Below are positions 33,951 to 46,782 of a DNA stretch of 64,000 nucleotides, piece after piece. The translations under genes and the position numbers were made by a program. Origin of the DNA: Metellina segmentata (Eukaryota; Arthropoda; Arachnida; Araneae; Tetragnathidae); NCBI GenBank assembly GCA_947359465.1, contig OX375878.1, positions 76,800,416 through 76,864,415 of the forward strand. Direction: 5' to 3'. Under the pieces are notes generated by a model. That model saw nothing but the letters and a program-made list of their open reading frames with translations. It was not told the DNA's origin and did no database searches. Within the stretch, counting starts at the first letter, position 1. Each line of letters starts with the position of its first letter.

Positions 33951-34735
33951 AAACCATGGGAATTAAATCAAGAAGTATGCTACAATTGTTTTAGAAACAA
34001 GCAAGCAATACTTTCCCTAAGTGGGCGCTGAAATAATCTTGAGACCAATGCTGGTCACAGAAGCAGTACGAGGCGTTAAAGAGAAAGAAGGGCAATAAGA
34101 AGGTATTAGACAAAATGTGTCGCCTAAAAATGCTTTAAGCAAACAATTATGCACTGAATCTCCACACTCACAAGTGATGCATTGTCAATAATTATTTTAA
34201 CTGAAATGTGGTACGCGGAATGCAAACTGTGGAGATTTAAGTGTGAATTTGACGAAAATACTGCGAATATAGACATTCCTAGAACATCAGGTTCATTCTT
34301 ATTAGTAATTATTTTTAATCTTCTTTGATTTAGATTATTCACTATAATAGCGAGTATATAGTTTGTCTGTGGGCAATTTATTTTGAGTTATTTAAATTTA
34401 AATTAACTGATTTTATAATTTCAGTTCCAAGTTATTTAATTTCCAACCTATGTTTTGAAATTCCAGAATTACAAACACGGCTACAGAAATAGTTTCGTGA
34501 AATTATAAAATTGAAGGCACAAATTCACTTTCAAATTATTACCAGTCAAGACGGTTTTCTATAGAAGGCAACCAAAAAAATCTTTGAAATGGGGATGTTG
34601 AGCCAAAAAATGTTTGAGAAACTGATATAAGGGTAGGTTGGTAGTTTATAAACCTCGTACAGGAACAACATCAGGACTTTTGGCGATAGTACAGGTTTCT
34701 AAGGAAAATATCCATGGACAACGCCTCATAATAGG
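33951..34735. other. No gene recognised
   Basis: AT-rich DNA between two SINE copies. Confidence 0.5.
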
Positions 34736-34925
34736 AACCACAGTCAGATGACGAGGTCAACACATGAGATGGCACTCCACTACTCAAACTTCCACAATTG
34801 TAAGGACATTTCAGGCCGTTTACTTATTTAATGTGCCCCATACCCAGTTTACACGATGGTCTTTGGCTGGACCGAGTTCCGAACTCACAGCCCTCCGGTT
34901 GCTAATCCGTTTTTCTTCCAACTTA
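34736..34925 (-). repeat. tRNA-derived SINE copy, antisense
   Basis: It reads 'aaccacagtcagatgacgag', 'caaacttccacaattg', 'ggacatttcaggcc', 'gatggtctttggctggaccg' and 'agttccgaactcacagcc', the antisense order of the family. The tail block with 'gggatcaatccc' is missing. Confidence 0.78.
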
Positions 34926-34929
34926 TGTA

Positions 34930-35565
34930 ATGGAATTTTCAAGTTCAGAAGTAAAACGCACTAAAAACCACTCACTCCAGCGAAATTTATTTTTCTGAAC
35001 TATTCCACTTTCCTCGAGAAGTTGCAAAGTATGGAAATGAAATTGAAAAATCTATTCTTACTTCAAAACTTCTCTTCTGCACAGAAATAAATATTCCCTT
35101 GAGGACAGGAAAAAAAAACATATGCTGAGCTGTTTCGCGGCACATAAACCACCTGATGTTGCGTTTATACCAGTGGAGAGCGAAGGGCTTGGAATTAATG
35201 GTGCACAAAATTGATGATCGAATGCTGTTTAAACTGGCACTACCCGCTGTATACACGCACCGAGAACCCACTCCTCTCTATACGCCCTTAATTAAGTGGA
35301 AAGAAGAAATGATAAAGCTGTAGCGCCTAGAAAAAGGTGTTTATTGCCTTCGTTCCAAACCTCGTTTCTGTTCCTTTCACATAATGGGCACTCGACAATA
35401 TTCGTCATTCGTCTGGGATGAAAGCGTTGACGGCTATCTATTGAACTTGGGATTAGATATGTTCCAGGCCATTTGAAGATGGAAGGTAAATGTTTTTTTG
35501 CATTGAGGCCTAGAAATGTTTTTTGAAAAGAATCTCTTTGATTATCTTGAAAAAATATAGATACA
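34930..35565. other. No gene recognised
   Basis: The stretch 35090-35290 is somewhat GC-richer and open on the minus strand for 94 codons, but it resembles no family I know. Confidence 0.45.
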
Positions 35566-35567
35566 TA

Positions 35568-36743
35568 CAGGGTTATTCAAAATGAATCATCCGATTTAAA
35601 ATTCCATATTTTCAAAAATAAGCGACACAGAATGACAAGTAATACATGAATACAAAGGAAAAATATGGAAGTTTTATATTGTGAAGAATAGATGGCGGAC
35701 TCACCGAAAGTGAACGGTTTTTGTCTTTCTTGTTTCTTGAGAGACTGTTTATTGTTCGGATTTCATTATTCAATTAAGTATGAGTATAGAAAATATGTTC
35801 TTGCTTTAATTTTTTGTATTTGTGGAGTTAATATCTTTCAGTGAAACTTAGGTTCAGAGGCCCAATGGGTTAGCAGCTTATATGGTAGTGTAGTAGTTAG
35901 ATTCCTGTAAATTATCCCAGAGATTTTTCTGTTCTACGTCAGTGAAACTTTACTTGTATGTACATTCATTACTTTGTCTACAATTTAAAAAAGAGTCCTT
36001 CAAATTAAGTACAGATATCGAATATGCACTATGTGAACAAAAGTTAGAGCTATTCAAAATGAATCATTCGATTACAAAATTCCGTATTTTCATAAATAAA
36101 CGACACAGAATGAGAAGGAATACATGAATACAAAGGGAAAATATGGAAGTTTTATGTAGTGAAGAATGGATGGGCGCTCGAAAAAATGGCGATGGAAAAA
36201 AACACAACTGGCAGTACCTATTTGGATATGTTACAAATCTGGCTTTTCCCCCAGAGATAATGGAAGATCTCTTCAACTTCGTTTTCCAACAAGATGGGGC
36301 ACCACTCCACTGGGCTACAGAGATTCGTCGTTTCCTTAACATGGAGCTACCTCGCAGTTGGATCGGTCGCAGTGGATCAGATGACTTGATATTATACAGC
36401 TGGCCACCTACGTAACCTGATATGACCCCATGCGATTTCTTTCTTTGGGGGTTTGTATAAGATAAAGCGTATGTGCCACCAACATCCACTAATTTATGTG
36501 AACTTAAGCAACGGATTTCTGCTGCTGCATAATCACTTACCACTGATAAATAACAACATGTTTGACAGGAACCTACACACCTTCTTTACACTATGCGTGT
36601 AACTAAAGGAAGTTATATCGAACGCTTGTAAATAAAAACTTCTCTATTTTCGCTTTGTATTCATGTATTACTTATCATTCTGTGTCGTTTATTTATGAAA
36701 ATACAGCATTTTGAAATCGTATGATTCATTCTGAATAACCCTG
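35568..36743 (+). mobile_element. Mariner-type element(s) with about 115-bp terminal repeats
   Basis: Inverted ends CAGGGTTATTCA(A/G)AATGAATC lie at 35568 and, complemented, at 36743, each flanked by TA (35566-35567 and 36744-36745). Similarity extends for about 115 bp, including 'cgacacagaatga' and 'aatacatgaatacaaag'. A third copy of this end, in left orientation, lies inside at 36045-36160 directly before the transposase part. Either a 5' fragment was later joined by a second copy, or the end was duplicated locally. Confidence 0.85.
36143..36530 (+). pseudogene. Mariner-type transposase relic, C-terminal part
   Basis: This is the C-terminal catalytic part of a Tc1/mariner-superfamily transposase. 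FNFVFQQDGAPLHWATEIRR holds the second catalytic D (about 36270-36330). LPRSWIGRSGSDDLILYSWP follows, then PDMTPCDFFLWGFV (about 36418-36460) with the third acidic residue, and DKAYVPPTSTNLCELKQRIS near the end. The two aspartates (QQDGA and PDMTP) are 41 residues apart, which would fit a DD41D-type group and not classical DD34D mariner. Two stops interrupt the frame (after WPPT and after LWGFV), and the N-terminal DNA-binding half is absent. Confidence 0.85.
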
Positions 36744-36749
36744 TATATG

Positions 36750-38509
36750 TAAAATAAAATTCTTCCCTGTTTCTCTTTATTCAGACTAATCTCGAGAACC
36801 ACATGACGAATTTCTATGTAGAGTTACATAATACAAGGCATTTGTCTGTGTGTGTGTTGAGCGGTAATAATCCCTCTTTAGATCGAAGACATAATCCTCA
36901 GAGAAAAAGTTAATCATCTAAAAATACTAATTAAAAGATATGTGTTGGCTACAAGTAAAAATTAAGCTAGAAGAAATTAAACAAAAGGAAATCCATCCCT
37001 TTCCGAATTATTGCATTCGCTTTGTGAGTTTGAAATCATCTCATTTATTCGTTGATTCATTTATGAGTACTCAAGTAATCAAACGTGACTTTATGCCGAC
37101 ATTAAAGTAGAACTGTACCATTGGGCTGTCGGTTTCCTCTAGTGTGGATCCTATCTCTCGTAATGATCACAAATTTTTCTATATTTATTTTATGGTCGGT
37201 ATGTACTAAGGCGCAAATACAATAAAAACTTGGAACGACTTTTTGATTGAAGCTACTATTTTAGCAGGATGTGCCACTGGAGAAAAGTTTTTAATTTCGG
37301 GAATTCGAAGGATTCCATCTGATTTGCCGTTTGTAAAGAATTATGAAAGCACATATATAGGTTCAGTAATGCGTTTCAAATCACCTCATTTATGAGTTCT
37401 TGAGTAATCGAGCGAGATTTTATGACGACAGTTAAACTACAAAGAAAAGTACAACTGGCATGTAGTCTATTTCCTTCACTCCAAGTGATTCATCCGATAT
37501 CCGGTCAATTTTACTAATGACGAGATATTTCGTCCATCAACATTTGGTAAGTTTTGTAAATGACTAGATCGCTCTTCGAGACCAAAACTGTCCTTAGCTT
37601 CAAGGTTGAATAAAAATTTAAACTGGAAAAACAAATTGCGCCTTGACCACAACTAGTGACAGCGTGGCATACAATTTTGTATTAGGATCCACTGCAGAGC
37701 AGTTTTCGACACGAAGAAAAACCACCAGGAGTATTTATGATCAATTCATCCAGATTTATTTTATTGCTGGAATGCCCTGGGACGTACCTTCGAATAAAAT
37801 ATGTGAAAGGCCTTTTGACAGAAGCTACTATTTTAATAGAATTCGGCACTGGAGAAAGGCTTCTAATATCGAGAATTCAATGATTCCATCAGATTTGACG
37901 TTTAATTCCAAAATAGTCCATTGCTTGTAAGAGTGCTTTGGCATGACAAAATAGGAAACACAAAATGAGACATTAACGTAACCGTTGTCACCCTTGATGG
38001 ATATTGTTTTCACCCCGACAACTTTACGTGGCAAAGAGAAATTTTTTCGTGTTGACATCAGGAGGAAAAACAACTAATGTGGCATAGAAGAAAATATTAT
38101 TAGATCCCGGATAAAAAAGCCCATCACAGTTAATTTAAAATTTTTCACGTGTTTAACCGGATTGGGTTACTACTACATCATGTATAACAGCAACCATACC
38201 CTCTTGCTTTTTAAAAACTCAGAAACTAAAGAAACACGAACCTAAATACTGATAAATACATAACGTTTAACCTGCATCGAGTTTAATGACTAAATAACCA
38301 CAATAACTGGTTGCAAAATTCATTGGCCAAGAAGGTCGAAGTTGTTTGGGAGGCATGATGGGAAGACTCAACATTCCCAAAAATCTATGCGCCACTCGGA
38401 GAGAGTTTTTTTAAAATTCCAGCTCGGTTTGTAAACTATTTTAGGGATTCTAATAATCTAATTAAAAAATTAACTATTTTTGGTAGGTATGTAAGGTAGT
38501 TAATTAACG
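36750..38509. other. Non-coding DNA with faint internal duplications
   Basis: The block 'gaagctactattttag' with 'cactggagaaa' and 'gattccatctgattt' occurs at about 37250-37325 and again at 37822-37900. 'tttatgagt...caagtaatc' occurs at about 37060 and 37390. These are diverged copies of something older; no gene is recognised. Confidence 0.5.
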
Positions 38510-38755
38510 CCCCGCTGGAGCAACAAACACAACGGGCTATCGCGACGGTCTTGGATCAATCCCGCGAGGCACCCCACTTTCCTAACTTCCACACCATACC
38601 AAAGTGTAGACATTTGAGGCCAACGCAGATTTAACATGCGACACTCTAGTACACGACGGTCTTTGGTTGGATTTGAACTCGCGACCCCCCAGGTAGCTTA
38701 TCTGGTTTTCCTCCCGGTTGGAGGAGAACCAGACCCTGCGCTCTAAGGATCATTT
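38510..38755 (-). repeat. tRNA-derived SINE, antisense, nearly full length
   Basis: Starting at 'ctggagcaacaaacac', it reads 'acaacgggctat', 'ggatcaatcccgcg', 'aacttccacaccat', 'gacatttgaggccaa', 'acgacggtctttggttgg', the B-box complement 'atttgaactcgcgac' and a tRNA-like head with 'ggttttcctcccgg'. It is one of the least damaged copies. Confidence 0.88.
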
Positions 38756-38759
38756 TAAA

Positions 38760-39905
38760 GTTATTTGCTGCTTTTGATCCACAATTACCTAATTATTAAC
38801 TGATAGGAAGGAATGTGGCTATTAAAGTAAGGCAAGGGATTGAATTAAAAGAAATAATACATCGGTAAGGGTATTTTAATCAAGCGAGAGTTCAAACCAC
38901 AATCATATATCACAGCAAAACTGCGGATGTATTGGTGATAGTTCCCAGCGATCCCAGCCAATGTGGTAACCATTGGCTGTTGGAAAAAAAATTTCTAAAA
39001 GTATTAGTTGTTTTCAGATTACTACAACTTAACCTCAAACAGTGAAATAAGGTTATACGGAACAAAAGTAATTCGTTCTGTGATCTGATTTATTCATGGA
39101 AGTGTAAGTAGTCATCATTCAGTTCTCGAGGATTTTTCAACAGAGACGTATAGGATCATTGTGAAATCCCGAGAGGCTGTTGATCCTAACAGGCCGGAAG
39201 TCTTTCAATAGAAAATTAATGTGGCCATAGGCTAGGAGTTTATTTTGTATATCAATTTCAATGTTTCTCCAATTAGAAAGCAGCAAACTGGTTTAAGGTA
39301 TCCGAACATGTTGAAAATGTCCTTTTTAACTAAAAGTTCCATAAAAGTTTTTTTATTTGATTTGATAAAGTATTTATTTGACTTTCCAAAATATATTGGA
39401 TTTTTTTTCCTCTAAGTTAATTAGTCGCAGAGATCTTAAGATTTTATTCAAGGTGGGAAAACCAGAAGTATGTGTGGAAAACGCCGGAAATGGCCGTTAA
39501 AAGACCAAAAACCTGTCAAAATTTAAATTTAAAACTTACTCTTTTTTTTGCTCATATTATTTTAGAAAGGGTTCTCAAATCTTTAAAGGGTTTCTCTTTT
39601 CTAAATATTATGAGCATTTTTAAAGAGAATTGAAGAATGAAATTGTTTACATAAATATTAAAATCAAAAGAGAGCAAACGACACACTTCAAACTATTTTT
39701 TACTCTAAATTAATTTTTATGCATTATTTCCTCATTTTAAATGTTATAAATGCATGTAGTTTATTTTGGTAGCATCATTTTTCAAATCGATTGAATAGAT
39801 TTTCATGTAGAACATTTGAAGTGTTCCACAAATTTCTTTAAATTTGATACATAATCATCATTTTTACAAAATCATTGATATATTTTAAATATTTATAGCC
39901 TAATG
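38760..39905. other. AT-rich DNA, no gene seen
   Basis: Nothing recognisable on either strand. Confidence 0.5.
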
Positions 39906-39908
39906 CTA

Positions 39909-41425
39909 TCTATATAAATAAGAATGGAGTGTTTGTTTGTACATTGAATATTTTGGACCCATTTCAAGTTTTCTATCCGTTTTGGACCCTTTTGATGCCA
40001 AATCCGGCTCATGCGCGTTTGATGTCTGTATGTATGTATGTATGTTTGCGACCTATACACGTCCACACGGTTTAATATATTTTCATGAAACTTTGCATAC
40101 TGTGAGTACTTATCTTCATTTAGTAAGTGAACTTGGTTGCGTATGTCTGTCTGTCCGTCTTTCTGCTCTATGTTCGATTTTGTACTTGTGTGTTTGAACA
40201 TGCATCACGTAAATTTTATTCCAGATATTAGATTACAATATGCTTTATTTTATACATCATATATTAGTTTAGTGAATGCAATATCAAACTTTTCTTTCTT
40301 TCATATTTAAATAAGTTTAATTCTAAAACACCTGAGTAAATATACTTAAAACAACCATAATCTGGTAGTTTTGGAAAAACTAATATGTATATTGAGAGTT
40401 ACAATTACTTAGATTGCTTTACCGGAACTGCTGAAAAAGCAATAATTTTTTTTTTGTATGGAATTTCATCTCTAATATTTCCTATATTTTTTTGGTCTTA
40501 TTTCTGTTCTTTGCGCAATTTAAACGATTTAAGAACATTTAGGACCGATGATATTTTTCAACGAACGGGAAGAAATGGAAACTCGTGTTAATTGATCGAG
40601 TGCAGTGATATTTTGCGTTTCTTTCGCTCTGAATTAATTCGTATTTCTAAACTGTGTGCACTTTTAGTTGTAAGTTGTAGCATCTGTGCGAGTTCAAGAG
40701 ATTAAAAAGAATCACGAATTAATATATTAAGAACAATGTTTTACCCGACAACTTTTATTTTGTTTTATTTCGCTGTTTTCTGTTTTAAATATTCCTTATA
40801 AATTGCATTTTTTTTTTCATCACGCTCAACACCACCACAAAGTATTCGACTTAAAGTGTCAGGTAAGTCAGAAAAAAGCAAATTTTAAGTGCAAATATAT
40901 CATTATTGAAAGAATAATAATGTTTAAAAATCTGAACTAGAACTTTTCAATCACTAAAAATTTCCTTGTCATAATGACAGGAGAAGATTGCGAAATTCCA
41001 CAATGTCGCATGCCGGATGCAAAAGTGCCACAAGTAAAAAAATATTGTTTTGTTGACTATGAGTGCGAAAGCACTCGCCGTAAATCATGGTTTTTATTAA
41101 TTGAGTTGTGAACATAAAAAGAACTTAAGAAAGGAAATTCTAAATCTCCTTCAAAATTTTGTAGTTAGCAACCTTAGTGTCACCTTTCGTCATTTTGTAG
41201 CTTTGTCATACAGCAAGGGTGCGATGTATGTGAAATGTATTACATGAATGGATATGGATGTGTAGGATTTGAGTCCAAGTGAGTTGTAGAAATTATAAGG
41301 ATATGGCGAAAGGTGTTAAATTATTATTTTCTTCTACGGAAAAGCGTAAGTCATTATATATTTTGATCATCTCTTCATTCTAGAATAAACCGATTCAAAC
41401 CGAGTAATGTCGGGTATTTTGCTAG
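39909..41425 (+). mobile_element. Helitron-like element, 1.5 kb, non-autonomous
   Basis: It starts TCTATATAAATAAGAATGGA after A (39908) and ends GGGTATTTTGCTAG before T (41426). A small hairpin ccga-gtaatg-tcgg lies about ten bases before the end. Near the start 'gtgtttgtttgt' is shared with the element at 7434. A TATG simple repeat lies at 40028-40046. The open frames at 39893-40201 contain no Rep or helicase motif. Confidence 0.65.
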
Positions 41426-41429
41426 TTGT

Positions 41430-44400
41430 TTAATAACACTAAACATAAAAATAGCATTAAAATGTTTCTATATCACATTAAAAAAAAAGGACTCAAAAGT
41501 GTCTCGGGATACCTTAAGGTAACAATTGAATTTACTCTGCATATAATAATTGGACTAAAGCATTCGCTTTTTGATGTATTTTGATGCGAGGCTGGTTGTG
41601 GTTGTAAGAAACGATTAAACAATGCTAGATGTCTATAGGTTTCGATCTAGAAAAAGGTTTTTGTATTGTGAGAAATGCTAACCATGTTGATAAATAAGGG
41701 ATATGTACACCCTTTCTTCAGAGGTATAGATCGTTTTCTAATTCTCCTTTCCTTGTCCTTGCAGGGATGTCAAAAGCTATGCGTTTTCAGCATGCAGACA
41801 TTAATGACTACTTCAGAAATATCAATGGCTGACAGATATTTTCTGTACAAGATTTGATCAAGTTTTTTTACTGTGAAAGGGAATTATTTTTCTATGAGCG
41901 TCGGATTTCTAATTCTGATTTTATTTTTCTTACCTGCTTCAAAATCTAACGTAGACCATTTTTATAACATCTTTAGCTAATATTAATCAATATATTAGCC
42001 AAAACAAAAAATTATATTTCCGAGAGGACATTCGAGACTGATATTTTCTTTCAAAATATCACCGAATTCGTAACATGCAAAATTGTTTTAAATTGTATTT
42101 GTTTAATTTTTAACAAATCAAAGTTATTTCCACTGAGAGAGGTAAAGGATTGCATTTTCCATGATTGATCATCCCAGCCTGTTCATAACAGCTTTTCAGA
42201 TTGTATATTGAATACTTTGTGATCCATATTAAAAACTAGTGGGATGTACACAAAAAAAAATGGTCCGATTACACAATAGAAATCCATTTCTTTTGAGGGG
42301 GGAAATATCTGTCAGCCATTGATCATCATAGAGATGTAAATCAATGTCTGAATGCGTCGTTGAAAACGCAGAGCTCTTGACATCCTTACAAGGACAACGA
42401 AACCTGATACTTCTTGCATTGGGTGGCTGTTTTGCGATCCAAATGTGAGCCTCTTTTGACTCTTCCAGCGCATGTGTTTTTTATTGTTGTAGCCTTGAGA
42501 ATTCATCAGCCAAACAGAATCTTTCAGAGCCACCGATGTTAATTGCATTAGAGAAAAGAACAGAAAACACGCTGTGGCATGATTTTTTTTTTGTTGTTTG
42601 GTAAATTAACTCAAGATGGCGAAAAAGATGACAGAAATGTAACTGGCGACACTTTTTTTCACACTTATCTCGACATCAAATTCAGAGTGTTGTGGGATAT
42701 TGTCATTTCTCCTTAATTATGAGATGAGCAGTCTAGACTGCGGAATTTAATTTATGAGTGCTTCCATCTCAAGGGTCTCAACTAATGAAATAAAAACCTC
42801 TAAATGGGAGAATTGTAATTGATATCTTGTTGCAGCATCAATAAGTACTGTTGTATCTCAGGTTCGGTTTTATCGTTTTGCAACGTGATCATGAGGTTCA
42901 AATTTGATCACGAGTCATAAAAAGTATAAAGTCCTTTAAAATTTTTAAATTTATGCCTTTCTAGACTACAGCTTTTCAGTCTATTTGGAAAACCACTGTT
43001 CGCTCAAGTATTTAATATCTTTTCAAGGAAAGGACGTAACTAAAAAAGTTGTGAAGAACGGAAAAACTGTAAATTCTGCACCTCCAGCTAATTCAAAATA
43101 CATAAAGTATTTAATGTATGTGTGTGTGAACTTTCATCTCTATTGTATTATCTATATTAATCTGTTGTTTAAACTTTATTACAATCAAGTCAATGTAATA
43201 CACTAAATGTTTTTTTGTACATAAAGATTTTATTTTAATGCATAATCGTCGATTAACTTCTTGATTAACTATGCCTCCTCAAAGTAAATTGTACAAAAAA
43301 GCTATAAGAAGATTACAAATATTTAAGCTGTTAAGCATTACTATTATCTGTTTTATGAAACGATTTAAAGTGTAAGTAAAACGTTTTAAAATATTTGTAG
43401 TGGATTTTATCTGAAAGTTTTGAATTATATTAATTAGATATTTATTTATTAATTCTATTCTGGTTTTCTTAACAAGGTGATTAAATCATTAAATGTGTCG
43501 TATATCTTTCATTTTTTCAAATTAAATTACAAGTTTTTATTGAAAGCTGCATTCAATAGGTAAGCAATAATTCGAAACAGGTATGTGGTTGCTTTTCAGA
43601 GAGTGGTTATCCCTAAATTTTTTTATGTTGTTAGGATTTTATATGTAGCCTCATATTATTTGGAGAAAAGTAAAATTTTATATGGACCGAGCCATTACCT
43701 TGAAAGAATACTGAAATTAAAAAATATTTGAACTAGGATTTTTGAAAAATTACAAATTATTTGTCGTAGACCGAGATTGATTACTTTACGAGTTGAAGCT
43801 ATTGTTTTGCAACATGATTGTAAAAGAATTGTTGAAAGATATTTTCTGTTCCTAGAAAACGATAGTCAGTTACCTTGAGTTTAGTTTGACCAAAAACAAA
43901 TAATACAAATTTGGAATTTTCAACGAAAATATTTGCTTTTAAAAAGGAATCATAAATATCACATCGAATTAATTCGTCCTTCATGTCTTCGAAAACCCAA
44001 CTTTTAATGTGAATAAAATTGATGAAAAAATCGCACTCACCGTTTAAAAGTGCTGCTGCAAATAAAAAGTCTGTAGAAAAGGACAGTGGTGGTTCATCGT
44101 TAAATGATTGTTTTTACGATTTGGTTACAATTTAACGGGACACGAAATAAGAAACAAGTTTCAGAAATTCTCCAAAACCCTAAATTGACTTTTTCAAATT
44201 GTCACAGTATGCGATATATGTGAAATGGATGAACACAACAAGTATGCATATTGTCAAATGGAAATTCTTAAAATGTTGACAGTGCAATTGTTTTTTGGAC
44301 ACTGAAATTATAGTTGTATTTTGTTCTATGAAAGATAAAATGATTGCTCACTTTTTAATATACATGTACTTTATTTAAAAGTTTAGCGTTCATCCATAGA

Positions 44401-46240
44401 AGGAGTCAACACTAAAATGAGGCGACTTTGTTCCCTTCAGCTACCTTCATAAGGTAGAAGGAAGCAACTTTATTCTTAAGCTTATTTTCTCAAAAAGAAT
44501 CACCAGTGCAGGTAAAGTGACGTAAGTCATAAAATTTAGATTTTAATATCTCACTATATATGGATAGAATTCTTTGTATTTGACTATTTCGTCAAAAGAA
44601 GAAAGCTTAAATGGATGATTCTTGATAGAAGGGCCAGGTAAAAAGAGATTTTGTATTTTATAGGCAAGGAAGCTATAGTAAAATATAATGATTTGAATAA
44701 TTTTTCTCATTGAAAGTATGTTTCTAATGCAAATGGCAAAAACTATGACTAAAATCTCTATTGGGTATCCTCTTGGAAAGAAAACATTATATACAAAGTA
44801 AATTTTGAGGCGTGAATTTTTATCTTAAAGTTTTCTGTACACACTTCCAAAACAAATGTCTACTTCCCTCATGAATGTTGGTATTTCGATAACCTTGGAC
44901 TTAAAAAACATTTTGAGTTGTAAACTTCTATCTGAGTTTTCTAAATAGAATTCTGAAGCAAATGTCTTTATTTCCCTCTCACGAATGTTGATTTTTTCCC
45001 ATCTATTGTTTCACATGTAGACATATGTTCCCTCAGCTACAGCAGCTTTGCAGCTGAATATATAGAATACATAACGAAATCGTGTCTGTATGACATCAAT
45101 AATCTGACTAACGTCAAAGAAATGTTTCTGAGTCTATGTATTTCAAGGCTATCTGCCAAGAAATATGAAATCGTGCTTTGATGGTAAACGATGTTTCTAC
45201 TTGTATGTTTCAGAAATAAAATTTTTTGTAAACAATTCCTCAAAGTGTAGTATTTTAGAGGATTTGAGATTTTCTGATTTACATAATTTTCTATTGATAT
45301 GTTTTTTTTATGTGAAAACTCAGGTACATATAAGCTTTTTTCATAGGCCTAAATTTCTTAATAGCTATGTTTGTAAATCGAATTCGGTCCAACGGTTAAA
45401 TGTGGGTGTTATTTTATTATTACGTGTTTAGTTGTAAAATGCTTACGAACAAGAAAAAAAAAGTACAATATGAATGGTAACAATAGTCTTTTTACTGACA
45501 GAAATAAAATTCTAGACATTCTCTAACTGATCTAATTACTCTGTCTACAATCAGTAAAGTTCATTAACAATGGTATAACATGTTTATGCATTACACAACA
45601 CACACAAACAGCAAAAAACAATTAATCATTTTTTTTCATTTCTAAATGCCACAGTTCAAAACTCACATGAATGAACTAGGATGACAGAAAAAATTACATA
45701 AATCGTTATTTATTACTGAAATATCATTTTAGGGTAAAATCGACTGAATTTGATTGTCTAAAAGGATCATGTGCTCAAAGTTAGATAATATTAACCTTTT
45801 TTCTCAATTCATTTCACTGTTTTGATATGTTTTACATGTAAAATTGAGCTTAATAGCTTTAAATATGAAACTAAAACGTATTATACACACACAAAAAGCA
45901 CCTTGAAAGCATTCATTTTGATTCCATAAATCCTATTTTGCGTGAAAAATAATTTACAAGTTGTTTAATAATTACATAAAAATCGTTAATAAATTAACGA
46001 ATGGGTGATTATCGAAGAAGTTAATGAAAACAAGCAATATGTATACTACTAATTTCTCTAACATACACGTTTAATTTACATCTTACTATTAAAGAATTAG
46101 AAAATATTAAAAAATGGCTACAAATTGACAACAAATATGAAATTTATATAGTATACAGACTTAATTATTACATTGTATATGGTGTTTAAAAGATATTTAA
46201 TTTTAGACAACAATAACATATGAAACTCTCATTTATACAG
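41430..46240. other. Long AT-rich stretch, no gene established
   Basis: I find no transposon ends here. 44800-44995 holds two copies of a ~106-bp block ('caaatgtct...tccct' and 'gaatgttg'). 43018-43118 contains one short protein-like piece, discussed separately. The rest is featureless. Confidence 0.5.
43018..43118 (+). other. Short exon-like piece of unknown identity
   Basis: Directly after 'aatatcttttcaag', which looks like a splice acceptor, the frame reads GKDVTKKVVKNGKTVNSAPP and then ANSKYIK, a lysine-rich, low-leucine composition unlike the junk frames around it. A GT (GTATTT) follows the K. I cannot name a family. It could be a micro-exon or chance. Confidence 0.2.
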
Positions 46241-46247
46241 TTACGTT

Positions 46248-46253
46248 TTTATT
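46248..46253 (-). promoter_or_regulatory. Candidate polyadenylation signal of the acetyltransferase gene
   Basis: The minus strand reads AATAAA here, about 530 bases after the stop codon at 46783. It is the best-placed candidate I noticed, but the 3' end cannot be fixed without transcripts. Confidence 0.3.
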
Positions 46254-46782
46254 ACAAAACTAGAACGTTTTAAAAACAGCAAAAAGTATGAATCGTAAAT
46301 ATTATACCAATTGAATATGAGAGTGCACCACTCTTATTATCCAGTAGTGTCCAAGATATCCCTATCTTGTTTGAAAAAATTTTACTTCTTTTTTTATCCA
46401 TATTTCTTACAACGAGAATAAAGTTATAAATTCCAAATAAAAATATAACCTTGCGTAAGTTTTTCTTTGTGCCTCTGCATTTTAATGCGTTTTTATAAAC
46501 AGCGACGTCGAAATCCATCAAATTTCAAACATAAAATCTGAACAAGAGTAAAAATATAGTGCATGACAATTAATTTCAATATTAATTGATATTTCAACAT
46601 CCTTTAAACATACAATAATTTCCTCACAAAAAATGAAGATCTTTCACACACTTACTCCACAATATAAAAAAAACCGTACTAACATCAACAAAAAGAAGAA
46701 TTTCAACATCAATATATCTTCTCTTACCAATAACATACATAAACGTTAAAAAAACGAACAGTAAAAATTAAGTGCCTCATCT

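Noticed and set aside
34987..35271. Minus-strand open frame of 94 codons
   Set aside because: It resembles no known protein, has no exon signals and lies among repeats.
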